From the NCBI GenBank assembly GCA_020974905.1, contig CP087563.1, forward strand, positions 992,001-1,056,000: a stretch of DNA of 64,000 nucleotides. Direction: 5' to 3'. The stretch is from Planctomycetes bacterium syqfu. Lineage in GTDB: Bacteria > Planctomycetota > Phycisphaerae > Phycisphaerales > Phycisphaeraceae. The translations under genes were made by a program, and so were the position numbers. Below the pieces are notes generated by a model that had not been told where the DNA came from, searched no databases, and was given only the letters and a program-made list of their open reading frames with translations. Positions 15,778 to 24,954 of this stretch are shown here, one piece after another (the first letter of the stretch is position 1; every line of letters starts with the position of its first letter).

Positions 15778-17154
15778 TCACTTCACCGTCACCGGCACGT
15801 CCTTGATCGTGATCGCCCCATCCCAATACTCGGTGAGATACGTCGTTTTTTCCGCGACCTCAACATTGGGGGTTAGCAGCACATCCACCGTATCACCATC
15901 CTTGATATTGATGCGATGTCGACCTCCAATCCACCATCCAGATTGTTTGTTGGCTGGAACGTGGACGCTGCTCATTCGCTGCGTTTGATCTTGACACCGA
16001 ATCGAGACATCAAAGGCGATCGGCTTGGGCAACATGTTAAAATCCAATTCGACATCCCAATCCGCATATTTCTCGGGCTTGTATGTCAGCTTCACGGTGA
16101 TGGATTGAACCATCTGCTTCCGAAGGCTTTCATCGACAATCGGCGTCACCGTTGATGTCCCCTTGGGCACAAACTGGACATCCTGCTCAAACTTCAATTC
16201 ACGTTCCAAAATATCCAGGCCATCATGTTCCAGGGGTAAAGGTCGTAGCGCCGGATCGTAAAGCTGGCATTGCATCCGGGCTGTGATCGTCTGTTTGCCC
16301 ACCGCGATTTTCTCCCACTGTTTCTTCTTGATGTGCAATATGAAACTTGTTGAACCACCGCTATGTGTGGCAATGGATGTCTCCCCCAATTCACGGGTGT
16401 AAAGGTGTAAATCACCAAGCATGAACTTCAACTCACGCTTGGCACACCAAAGGTCAGCGCGTCCCATTCGTGAAGGATTTTTTGACAGACTCACGACGAT
16501 CCATTTGCCATGTTCAATGTCATTGCGGATGGTCATAACATAAAGTTGGTCGATGATGGTTTGTCGGTATGTGTCCCACTGCTGCTGTGACAGGATGCCC
16601 GTTGCATGCATTTTTTCGACAACATCCCCCGCATCGACATACCACTTTCGCGTGATATCCGACTGGAGTTTCATGGCATCCTGCGTGAGAGCCTGCTTCT
16701 GAGCATAAGACAGCTTTCCTATATTCAACCGATCACTGAGGATGTCCCACGATTCTTTTGCCAGCGATGTATCGTTGTTGACCTGGCTGCGCAGATACCA
16801 GGTCGGTGCTTTGCTTAACCAATGGACCTGGCCTGCGATTCGGATGGCATTGGGGACGCACAAGCCAATCACTGTCAGCATCACCAAGCCACCAATGAGC
16901 ATGCGTTTTTTCTGACGTTGCCGATTGCCTTGCACGATGGTTTTGGGTGACAAGCGCGTGCCACATTCCGGGCAGGCTTGTTGATCATCGGGCAATCCGG
17001 TCAAATCAAACCGACACCTGGCACACAACGGATGGTTATCAACCTTCCGCCCACGAAATCCCAGGATAAGCGCACGCAAACCAGCAAGGAATATCAACAG
17101 GTATATGCCGATGCCGATCAGCGTGCCAATGTCGTTTGAAACCCTCACTGTCAA
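15778..17154 (-). CDS. Zinc-ribbon membrane protein, third of three tandem paralogues
   Basis: A 458-residue protein with a first membrane helix (about 12-33) and the linker GFRGRKVDNHPLCARCRFDL. A four-Cys zinc ribbon follows (Cys44, 47, 61, 64; C-x2-C-x13-C-x2-C), then GNRQRQKKR, a second helix (about 84-103) and a large domain of about 350 residues. The C-terminus has the family end motif LTEYWDGAITIKDVPVTVK. Together with the next two genes upstream it forms a tandem paralogue set. Topology suggests a cytoplasmic zinc ribbon between two helices and a large extracytoplasmic domain. The function is unknown. Confidence 0.75.
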   Translation of the reverse strand: MTVRVSNDIGTLIGIGIYLLIFLAGLRALILGFRGRKVDNHPLCARCRFDLTGLPDDQQACPECGTRLSPKTIVQGNRQRQKKRMLIGGLVMLTVIGLCVPNAIRIAGQVHWLSKAPTWYLRSQVNNDTSLAKESWDILSDRLNIGKLSYAQKQALTQDAMKLQSDITRKWYVDAGDVVEKMHATGILSQQQWDTYRQTIIDQLYVMTIRNDIEHGKWIVVSLSKNPSRMGRADLWCAKRELKFMLGDLHLYTRELGETSIATHSGGSTSFILHIKKKQWEKIAVGKQTITARMQCQLYDPALRPLPLEHDGLDILERELKFEQDVQFVPKGTSTVTPIVDESLRKQMVQSITVKLTYKPEKYADWDVELDFNMLPKPIAFDVSIRCQDQTQRMSSVHVPANKQSGWWIGGRHRINIKDGDTVDVLLTPNVEVAEKTTYLTEYWDGAITIKDVPVTVK

Positions 17155-17212
17155 TGATCTACTCCCGGTCGATGTGCAATCAAAACTGAATCACTACCAA
17201 TACGCATGATCA

Positions 17213-18676
17213 TCATCCTTCGGGCTTTCGTATCACCGGCACATCCTTGAAAACAATCTCATGATCCCAATACTCCGTAATGTCCAGTGACTCGGCGGCG
17301 GCCTTTTCGCTGGGGATCAACAGGATGTCCGCCTGGTCAAAATCCTTGGTTTTGAATTTCTTCCACCAGTTGAAAATCGGGTTGCGACACCTGCCTTTGA
17401 CGGATTGATTGTCACGTTCTTTAACCAGTCGCCCCAGTAGAAGCTGCTCATCACCAACGCGCATGTAGACTTCGTGTGCATAGGGTTTGGGATGCGTGCC
17501 GGTGAGAATTTCAAAGCGGATATCCTTACCATTATAGAGGATATTGATCTGCTCCAGTTTCATGTCCTGCGTCATGGCTTCGCGTAAAGATTCATCTTTA
17601 ATGGGGGTGACGATTTGTGTGCCAACGGGTTTGATGGACAGATCTGCATGAAAGGTCTTGGTTGTTAACAGCATGCCCGGTACAGGGTAAATAGGCTGGC
17701 CTTGATCATCAAACTTGAGTTTCTCCGTGACGTAGTCTTCATCACCATGATCGTAATACCAGGCACCGGTCACGATCAGGAACGTATGCTCAAGCTTCAA
17801 ATCGTAATCACCGGGTTTGATTTGCTGCCATTCTTCGGTGCTGATTCGTAATTGAGAATCGAACCCACCGCTGTAACCTGCCCTTAGCGGTATTGAACTG
17901 TGAAACTGAAACGCAGGAAGCTTTTGCTTGTCCAGATAGGGTTGGTTCATCCCATTGATACATCGCAGGTCGACACTGCCCAGTCGTGGCCGATTCATGG
18001 TCATGCGATAGGCAATGTGTTGGCCGTGTTCGACGGTTTTGCGGATTTGAAAATTTGCTGCTGAATCCAAGGCAGTCTGACAATATTGCTGCCAGTCATT
18101 TTCGCTGAGTGTGCCGTTGGCGTAGGCTTTTTCGATCAACTCACCGGCAGATTGATCCCACGTTCGGTTCATGTCCGCCTGCAATTCAAGTGCGTCTGCC
18201 AGCAGTGTCCTTAGTTGGTGTCCTGCAAGTTGCTTGTTATCCAATCGCCCTGCCAGGATTGCCCATGATCGTGCTGCCCATTGGCTGTCAAGTTCGACCT
18301 GTTTTTGCAAAAACCAATTGGGCATCTGTGCCAACCAGTTCACCCGGCGCATTTTGCCTGCTGCCAAGCCACCTAGTGACAGACAGACAAAACCAACGAG
18401 CAATAAACCTGACACCACGCGCAGGCGACTGCGTCGACGGTTGCCGTGTTGGATGTGATGGTGGTTGGCAATGTTCTGCCCACACTCCGGGCAATTTGTT
18501 GTGTCTGTTGGTAATCCAAACAAATCAAACCGGCACTTGCGACAAACCGGGTGATCATCCAGCTTGCGTCCCCGCCAGCCGGTGATCAGCAGGTAGACGC
18601 CAAGCCCAATGACGAACAGGCAACAGAGAACCAGAAAAGTAAGCGTCAGGAATGTCACTGGCAAAGGCGTGTTCAT
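17213..18676 (-). CDS. Zinc-ribbon membrane protein, second of three tandem paralogues
   Basis: A 487-residue paralogue. The start MNTPLPVTF is chosen because its ATG overlaps the TGA of the preceding gene (ATGA at 18673-18676), a sign of translational coupling; a longer in-frame start lies inside that gene. Helix 1 is at about 8-33, then GWRGRKLDDHPVCRKCRFDL with Cys45, 48, 62 and 65, GNRRRSR, and helix 2 at about 87-107. The large domain ends with SLDITEYWDHEIVFKDVPV. It lies 58 bp before the third paralogue. No enzymatic motif was recognised. Confidence 0.75.
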   Translation of the reverse strand: MNTPLPVTFLTLTFLVLCCLFVIGLGVYLLITGWRGRKLDDHPVCRKCRFDLFGLPTDTTNCPECGQNIANHHHIQHGNRRRSRLRVVSGLLLVGFVCLSLGGLAAGKMRRVNWLAQMPNWFLQKQVELDSQWAARSWAILAGRLDNKQLAGHQLRTLLADALELQADMNRTWDQSAGELIEKAYANGTLSENDWQQYCQTALDSAANFQIRKTVEHGQHIAYRMTMNRPRLGSVDLRCINGMNQPYLDKQKLPAFQFHSSIPLRAGYSGGFDSQLRISTEEWQQIKPGDYDLKLEHTFLIVTGAWYYDHGDEDYVTEKLKFDDQGQPIYPVPGMLLTTKTFHADLSIKPVGTQIVTPIKDESLREAMTQDMKLEQINILYNGKDIRFEILTGTHPKPYAHEVYMRVGDEQLLLGRLVKERDNQSVKGRCRNPIFNWWKKFKTKDFDQADILLIPSEKAAAESLDITEYWDHEIVFKDVPVIRKPEG

Positions 18677-20046
18677 TGTGTTTCCAACTTCACTGGCACG
18701 GCTTTGAAAACCAACTCGCCATCCCAATATTCGGTGATATCCAACGACCGACGCGCAGCCTCGGCACTGGGTGTGAGAACGACGTCGACTTTTTGAATGC
18801 TTGCGTTGATCAGGTCATCGAAAAAGCCATGCCTTGCTCCCATTAATGATCTTCTCTTGGGAATGCGTATCAAAGGCTCCAACGGATAAGCCTGTCCTTC
18901 AATCAAAGCCTTCATCTCCCATACCAAAGCGATCGGCGTATTCTGAGCATTTGTAAAAACAACCAATTTCCCGTCCGTTGGCCTGAAAGTAACCTTTTGA
19001 ATCTCAAATGATTCTTCAACTGCCGCCTTGTAAAACGCATTCTTGATTGGTTTCACGCAAGATTGACCTGGTGGCAAAATCTCAATCTCCGATTCCGATT
19101 CAAAATCGCGAACAAAGACTTCGCCGGATTTGGAACTCATTGTTCCTGTTTTCAAGTCATACAGTCTTTTAAAGGCATATTCCTGGGACATCATGTAACG
19201 GAGCTTCACCTTACCCGTTGGCAAAGTGCTCCAATCTTCATTGTCAGATCGTTTCAAGGAATAGATTCGCCCGTCATTGACCTGTAGGCGATTCGCTCCT
19301 CTGGTACCCAGAAAATCCAATCGTAATGTTCCTGTTCGTTTGGGGTGATGATGAAATGTCTCGTAGTAAGGCCTGCTACCATGCTCGATGACGGGGCGAA
19401 ATTGAACCTTCAATACAGCCACTTGTTCATCAAGCACATTGTTGACGTAGCGCATCCACAGGTCATCATCGAGTAATTGCTGTTCGTGGACTTTCTCAAT
19501 CCAAAGGTCGGCTTCCTTGACCCAATCTCGATCCTTGTCTTCCTGCAATTTGAGAGCCAGTCGTGCCACGCGGTTGGCTTGCGATTTTGAGACGCGTGAT
19601 GTTTCGAGTTGTTTGTAGGTTTTCTTCCAATCTTCCTGTGAGTGCAATTCCGCAGCCATGGCAAACTTGGGCATGGTCAAGGCAGGCATCTGTGGCAACC
19701 AATCCAAACTGCGTATGCCGGGGAAGATCGCGAAAACACCCAAGACACCGGCAAGCAGAACACCTCCAAATCCTGTCACGATTTTGCCCTTTTGTTTTTT
19801 GCGATTCCCCACGCGGACATCTTTGCGGTAGCGTAACGGTCGATTGCATTTGGGACAGTTACGGACGGCATTGGTGCTGCCATACAGATCATGGCCACAG
19901 GTTCGACACAGCGGATGCCCATCGATCTTTTTGCCACGATTTCCAGTGATAAACAGGACCAAACTCAACAGAAACAACATACCACCAACGATGAGCAGCA
20001 TGATCATGGTCATGTCGGATGGATTGGCTACAGACAGATCGTGCAT
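18673..20046 (-). CDS. Zinc-ribbon membrane protein, first of three tandem paralogues
   Basis: A 457-residue paralogue and the first gene of the set in transcription order. Helix 1 is at about 14-35, followed by GNRGKKIDGHPLCRTCGHDL with Cys47, 50, 64 and 67, then GNRKKQKGK and helix 2 at about 88-110. The remaining part is the large domain, ending SLDITEYWDGELVFKAVPV. All three paralogues keep the R/N-G-[RK]-K-[IVL]-D-x-H-P-[LV]-C block and the terminal EYWD block, while the middle is much more variable. The gene is divergent from ftr with 72 bp between. Confidence 0.75.
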   Translation of the reverse strand: MHDLSVANPSDMTMIMLLIVGGMLFLLSLVLFITGNRGKKIDGHPLCRTCGHDLYGSTNAVRNCPKCNRPLRYRKDVRVGNRKKQKGKIVTGFGGVLLAGVLGVFAIFPGIRSLDWLPQMPALTMPKFAMAAELHSQEDWKKTYKQLETSRVSKSQANRVARLALKLQEDKDRDWVKEADLWIEKVHEQQLLDDDLWMRYVNNVLDEQVAVLKVQFRPVIEHGSRPYYETFHHHPKRTGTLRLDFLGTRGANRLQVNDGRIYSLKRSDNEDWSTLPTGKVKLRYMMSQEYAFKRLYDLKTGTMSSKSGEVFVRDFESESEIEILPPGQSCVKPIKNAFYKAAVEESFEIQKVTFRPTDGKLVVFTNAQNTPIALVWEMKALIEGQAYPLEPLIRIPKRRSLMGARHGFFDDLINASIQKVDVVLTPSAEAARRSLDITEYWDGELVFKAVPVKLETQ

Positions 20047-20118
20047 TTCTTACTCCCGGAAAAGTCGCACGCAAATGGGAACCGTCAATAGGCAGGTGAT
20101 ATTGGTATCATATGCGAC

Positions 20119-21045
20119 ATGTCTGATCTGCCCAACCCCACCCTGATTATCGACACCTTTGCTGAAGCGTTTGGCATGTGGTGTTGCCGATTGATTGTCA
20201 CTGCGTCTGACTCTTATTGGGTGAAGATGGCAGCCCAACATGCGACGGGTTATGGCACGAGCATCATCGGCTGTGACTGTGAAGCAGGTGTGGAAAATTA
20301 CCTGTCCCCGGATCAAACGCCTGACGGCAGACCGGGTGTGAGTCTGCTTTTTTTTGCAATCAAGTCCGAGCAATTGGCCCAGGCGGTGGTCAATCGTGCA
20401 GGCCAGTGTTTGATGACCACACCGACGACAGCAGTGTATGACGGGTTTAACGATGTCATCGACGATGCCCAAGCCAAAACAAAACGCGTTGCGTTGGGGG
20501 AGTACATCAGTTATTTCGGGGACGGGTTTGAAACGCAAAGCCAACAAGCCCAACGCGACGGCTGGGACATCCCGGTGATGGAAGGCAGCTTTTTCGTGCA
20601 GTCGGACATGGGCATGCGGTTAGGTGTCGGTGGCGGGAACCTGCTGGTCTGCGGCCGTGATCAACGCTTGACACTCAACGCAGCCAAACATGCGGTGGAT
20701 GCGATGCGAATGGTGCCGGGAACCATCATGCCGTTCCCGGGTGGGATTGTGCGTTGCGGGTCCAAAGTGGGTTCACTGCGTGATTCGCAAATGATCGCAT
20801 CGACGAATCACCACTATTGCCCGACACTGGCAGATCATCCTGACAGTCAACTGCCAGCAGGGACAACAACTGTCTATGAGTTGATTGTTGACGGGATTGA
20901 TCTTGATACAGTCAAGCAGGCGATGAAGGCTGGACTAACCTGCCTGATTAAGCAGGACATCATTGCGATCACTGCAGGGAATTATGACGGCAAACTGGGA
21001 CGGTACCAGATTCGATTGCACGAGTTGGTTGATGAATTGTTATGA
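20119..21045 (+). CDS. ftr: Formylmethanofuran-tetrahydromethanopterin N-formyltransferase
   Basis: A 308-residue enzyme of tetrahydromethanopterin-linked C1 metabolism that moves the formyl group between methanofuran and the pterin. Characteristic blocks are IIDTFAEAFGMW at the start, HATGYGTSIIGCDCEAG, the TPDGRPGVSL motif, GQCLMTTPTTA, and PFPGGIVRCGSKVGS, plus the end AGNYDGKLGRYQIRLHEL. In bacteria the gene (also called fhcD) supports formaldehyde or formate oxidation. Mch follows 70 bp downstream. The companion fhcABC, fae and mtd genes are not in the window. Confidence 0.92.
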   Translation: MSDLPNPTLIIDTFAEAFGMWCCRLIVTASDSYWVKMAAQHATGYGTSIIGCDCEAGVENYLSPDQTPDGRPGVSLLFFAIKSEQLAQAVVNRAGQCLMTTPTTAVYDGFNDVIDDAQAKTKRVALGEYISYFGDGFETQSQQAQRDGWDIPVMEGSFFVQSDMGMRLGVGGGNLLVCGRDQRLTLNAAKHAVDAMRMVPGTIMPFPGGIVRCGSKVGSLRDSQMIASTNHHYCPTLADHPDSQLPAGTTTVYELIVDGIDLDTVKQAMKAGLTCLIKQDIIAITAGNYDGKLGRYQIRLHELVDELL

Positions 21046-21115
21046 TGTCTGCCTATTTGACCGATGTCAGTCGGGTAGTGATTAAACTTTGCCAGTGGTG
21101 TGAAATGAGGATTCG

Positions 21116-22045
21116 ATGACGACCAAGGAAGTACCGGGACTCAATGACCGGGCCCTGATTCTGGTGGACGAAATGCAGCGTTGTTCAGCCGAGTTGGGCA
21201 TCAAACGCGGCAGCGTGGTGGGGTCCCGTGTGATTGATTCGGGGATCGAATCCCGCGGCGGACTTCGCGCAGGTTTGATGGCTGCACAAATTGCCATGGC
21301 CAACCTGGGGACGGTGAGTCTTGTCCCCAATCCCGATCCTTCACAGATGACGCCAGCCGTCGCCGTGAACATCAACCATCCGGTGGCAGCCTGTGTGGTG
21401 TGTCAACATGACGGTTGGGTGATCGAGGAAGAGGAAACCGGTTTTAAAACCCGTGGCTCAGGGCCATTCCGAGCAGCGTATGGTCGTGAAGATCTCTATG
21501 AAATTTTTGGTTTCAGGGAACGGACCGGTTGTGCAGTCGGTGTGATCGAAACACAAACCATCCCCTCCCGTGCGTTGGTTCACGACCTGTCAATCAAGTG
21601 CGGTGTTCAGCAACATCATGTCGCGCTGATTTGTGTGAATCCAGATAGCCTGGCAGGTAGTGTCCTCACGGCATCACGTAGCGTGGAATGGGCCTTGATG
21701 AAGCTGCATCTACTCAACTTCAACATCAAGCGCATTGTCAGTGGCTACGGTATCTGCCCGCTTGGTACAGTCGGTGGCGGATTGAATCGGTCGGTTGGTC
21801 AAGCCTACGATCAAATGATCTATCACAGCCAGGTGACGTTGTATGCAGTCGGTGATGATGACACGTTAGCCAGCGTGGTCACTCAACTGCCCTCCAACAC
21901 TTCATCGCTTTACGGCCAACGTGCTGAAAGTCTCCTTTCACTGGATCATGATCCGACGTCCAAGCTCGATACTGGTCTGATGGCGCCTGCCAAAGTCTGT
22001 ATTCAGAACATTGAAACAGGCGTCTGTCACCTCAGTGATGTCTGA
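21116..22045 (+). CDS. mch: Methenyltetrahydromethanopterin cyclohydrolase
   Basis: A 309-residue enzyme that interconverts methenyl- and formyl-tetrahydromethanopterin, the step next to Ftr. Family features are GIESRGGLRAGLMAA, AACVVCQHDGWVI, GSGPFRAAYGREDLYE, GVIETQTIPS and the late SGYGICPLGTVGGG segment. Its length is normal. The start codon has GAGG 7 bp upstream. With ftr it makes a two-gene C1 unit, so the host probably makes methanopterin-type cofactors. Confidence 0.92.
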   Translation: MTTKEVPGLNDRALILVDEMQRCSAELGIKRGSVVGSRVIDSGIESRGGLRAGLMAAQIAMANLGTVSLVPNPDPSQMTPAVAVNINHPVAACVVCQHDGWVIEEEETGFKTRGSGPFRAAYGREDLYEIFGFRERTGCAVGVIETQTIPSRALVHDLSIKCGVQQHHVALICVNPDSLAGSVLTASRSVEWALMKLHLLNFNIKRIVSGYGICPLGTVGGGLNRSVGQAYDQMIYHSQVTLYAVGDDDTLASVVTQLPSNTSSLYGQRAESLLSLDHDPTSKLDTGLMAPAKVCIQNIETGVCHLSDV

Positions 22046-22212
22046 GAACGCCATTGGTCACAACCCGCAAAGGCTTCGTTAATACAAGAATCCCGTTTGT
22101 TGCCTTCCAATGCAGAACGCAAACAGTAATTCAGTGATGAGACCCGTTGCATAACAGAACTCAGAGTTGGCAGCGTTTTACTTTTGCATCAAAACCAATC
22201 AGAATATCGCTA

Positions 22213-22986
22213 ATGATACATGGCCAAAAGGTTATTGTGGTTTTACCCGCTTACAAAGCTGCCCAGACAGTGAAGATCACCTATGAAAATATCCCGATGG
22301 ATGTTGTTGATGATGTGATTCTTGTCGATGATGCCAGCGATGATGATACTGTTCGCATTGCCCAGGAACTTGGGATCAAGACGTTTGTACACCAGGTGAA
22401 CCGTGGGTATGGGGGCAATCAGAAAACCTGTTACGCCCAGGCATTGGCCCAAGGTGCTGACATCGTCGTGATGCTTCACCCGGATTACCAGTACGACCCG
22501 AGATTGGTCACTGCCATGTCAGCGATGATTGCATCGGGCATTTATGACTGCGTGCTGGGTTCACGCATTCTTGGTAACCAAACACGTAGTGGCGGGATGC
22601 CGATCTACAAATATTTCGCCAACCGCATGCTCACCGCGTTTCAGAATTTAATGATGGGAACCAAACTCTCTGAGTTCCACACGGGCTATCGTGCGTTTTC
22701 CAGCAAAGTGCTTAAATCATTGCCATTGGAAGCCAACTCGGATGACTTTGTATTCGACAATCAAATGCTGGCACAGGTGGCGTGGCATCGTTTTGCGATG
22801 GGTGAAATCTCCTGCCCAACCAAGTACTTTCCCGAAGCCAGTTCGATTAATTTCAAACGCTCCTGCATCTATGGCCTGGGGGTTCTGAAAACCAGTGTCC
22901 ATTTCCGACTCGCGAGAATGGGGCTGGCATCCAAAATGGAATTTGAAAACGATCAAGGTCGACTTTCAATTCCCCAGAATGATTAG
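22213..22986 (+). CDS. Glycosyltransferase family 2
   Basis: A 257-residue GT-A fold glycosyltransferase of the dolichol-phosphate-sugar synthase type. VVLPAYKAAQTV, the nucleotide-sugar motif LVDDASDDDT, RGYGGNQKTCYAQAL and the acceptor-side DPDxQ-like HPDYQYDP are intact, and LSEFHTGYRAFS follows. There is no C-terminal membrane domain. The ATG at 22213 begins directly before the first strand; an earlier in-frame start at 22147 would add an unconserved segment. It is paralogous to the N-terminal half of the protein at 24955-26526. Confidence 0.88.
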   Translation: MIHGQKVIVVLPAYKAAQTVKITYENIPMDVVDDVILVDDASDDDTVRIAQELGIKTFVHQVNRGYGGNQKTCYAQALAQGADIVVMLHPDYQYDPRLVTAMSAMIASGIYDCVLGSRILGNQTRSGGMPIYKYFANRMLTAFQNLMMGTKLSEFHTGYRAFSSKVLKSLPLEANSDDFVFDNQMLAQVAWHRFAMGEISCPTKYFPEASSINFKRSCIYGLGVLKTSVHFRLARMGLASKMEFENDQGRLSIPQND

Positions 22987-23104
22987 TCCCGTATGCGTCA
23001 TGATCCGCCTATGTATGAAGTAGCCGCGTTGCGACCCAATACGGCAAGTCATCACGCAAAACACTCTGATAGTCCGTGCTTCAGATGTTGATATCAATTC
23101 CACA

Positions 23105-24889
23105 TCACTGAGGAGTGCTGAGTTGTGGGATCAGACGCAGATCAAGCAAAATAAAATGCTCATCCGAATAGATGATGGCTGGCTGTAACACACCTTCAAG
23201 TAGTTCTGGCATGATCGAGCTTGAAAACCGTTGCTTGAGATATCTGTCATACGGCTTGAAATAGCCAGGGCAGGATTGGAGATGCGATCGGGAGATCAAC
23301 AGGTGAGATGTCCTGGTTGTGTCGCGCAGGTTCAAGACATCTGCCAATGCCTGTGGGTAATAGGCATCAATCACAGCCACGGTTCGTCTTCGCATTTTCA
23401 GTGCGTAATCCTGATGGAATAATTGATGCAATTCGTAACTCACCAATACAGGACGCTGGTAGAGATACGGGACCAGTTGAAGTGGATAACCAAACCAACC
23501 CGCCAAATATGCCTCAGCATCTAAAGCGGACAGTTCCTTGAAGATGGGGTTTTGCAAATTCTTGATCGTCAGGTATCCCGCTTTGGCGTCACCACGACGT
23601 GTTAAGAACATGACCGCTAAAACACAGAGCAGTACACTGATCACCTTGCCCAAGCGTCTGTTAGAAGTGTGTTCTGTCAACCATGTCCCAAGGGTCACGG
23701 GTAGCAGTGGCAGCAGTAACAAAAACACTACAAAGAATGTGTATTCAGCGTATCGACCGGGCATGTACAGAAGCGGGTAAACCTGCCGCGAGATGATAAA
23801 CAACATCAAACCGACAAATGCAAAGAGCATAAACCTGCAGAACAAGGGGTTTCGCCACATCTGCCATGCACAGATAAGTACCCCAGCAACACACAATCCC
23901 CAGAACAAAGCCAAACGGACATTAACCTGTTCGTGAATGAATCTGGCATTTGCCCAATTCTCAACCACAGGCCATGCGTTGCCATGAGGACGAGCCATAC
24001 TCAATGTATTGCGGATTAAGGCCCGGCTGGGTGAATCAAACGGATAGGAGTCCACAGGATTGTATCTGCCCCCCATCTTCAGTTCCGGGAAATCTGCCAC
24101 TGTCCTGGAACTGATCTTGCTACCGTACTTTGAAGCTTGAATCAAGGTTGGCAATACACAGGCCAGACACAATAAACCCGTCACACCGATCAGCGCGATG
24201 CGTTTACCCGGATGTCGCCAGGCTTTGGGCAAATCACGGTTGCGGGTGTCCAAAGCCAACAGCCAACTTACCAAAAGGATCCCCCCCATTACCGATGCGA
24301 CCGGGTAAAACAAACTGGCAAAAACAGTCGTGACTGCCAGCAACAACGGTCTTTTCTCAAGTAGACACATCAGTAACAAGGCAAACAACGGCAAAGCAAA
24401 ACTGCGCGGCAACCCCCCGGCCATGCGTGAAAGATAAATACCAAAACCAAGTACTCCGATAATCGACATCCACATGCCAATCTCACCGGCCAGGTTCCGC
24501 CCATTCCTGGCCATCACCACCAGTAGAATGACAAACAAGGGATATACCATGCATTTGCTCAATACACGCAAGTCCCCAAACTGGGCCAGCGCGATCATCA
24601 ACGCCTTGTATCCCTGGGGCATACAATCCAGATAATAATCCGCGATATAGTCATTTTGAAAAAGCTCCGGGTTCTGATACCTGTAAAATGGCCAAATCTG
24701 CTGTAAGGCATCATCGTTGAACGCCTCAAGCGATAATGAATGACGAAAATGCCCCATCATGGAAGGACCAAAGACACAGGCGATCACAATCAACACGACC
24801 AACCGCAGCAACCAACGCTGATGTCTTGCCCACCAGGCATCAGACACCTGGCTTCCTGGCAATTGAAAATTGGATTCAAAATCAGTCAT
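23105..24889 (-). CDS. Polytopic membrane protein of a glycan cluster
   Basis: A 594-residue membrane protein with about eleven hydrophobic helices, for example near residues 28-46, 115-135 and 330-420, and a soluble C-terminal region of about 130 residues. An early loop has the sequence DYIADYYLDCMPQG. It resembles GT-C type or polymerase-like membrane proteins of polysaccharide synthesis in layout, but no decisive motif was recognised. It lies between two glycosyltransferase genes and is divergent from the fused one, which supports a role in surface glycan or glycolipid assembly. Confidence 0.6.
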   Translation of the reverse strand: MTDFESNFQLPGSQVSDAWWARHQRWLLRLVVLIVIACVFGPSMMGHFRHSLSLEAFNDDALQQIWPFYRYQNPELFQNDYIADYYLDCMPQGYKALMIALAQFGDLRVLSKCMVYPLFVILLVVMARNGRNLAGEIGMWMSIIGVLGFGIYLSRMAGGLPRSFALPLFALLLMCLLEKRPLLLAVTTVFASLFYPVASVMGGILLVSWLLALDTRNRDLPKAWRHPGKRIALIGVTGLLCLACVLPTLIQASKYGSKISSRTVADFPELKMGGRYNPVDSYPFDSPSRALIRNTLSMARPHGNAWPVVENWANARFIHEQVNVRLALFWGLCVAGVLICAWQMWRNPLFCRFMLFAFVGLMLFIISRQVYPLLYMPGRYAEYTFFVVFLLLLPLLPVTLGTWLTEHTSNRRLGKVISVLLCVLAVMFLTRRGDAKAGYLTIKNLQNPIFKELSALDAEAYLAGWFGYPLQLVPYLYQRPVLVSYELHQLFHQDYALKMRRRTVAVIDAYYPQALADVLNLRDTTRTSHLLISRSHLQSCPGYFKPYDRYLKQRFSSSIMPELLEGVLQPAIIYSDEHFILLDLRLIPQLSTPQ

Positions 24890-24954
24890 ATGCCATATTG
24901 TAACATGGAGGTTTAAAGTACCATGATGTCAACCTGTTGCCAGCAGCATCGAAT

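Noticed and set aside
20050-20553. 167-codon minus-strand frame opposite ftr
   Set aside because: It is antisense to the well supported formyltransferase gene and shows no domain.
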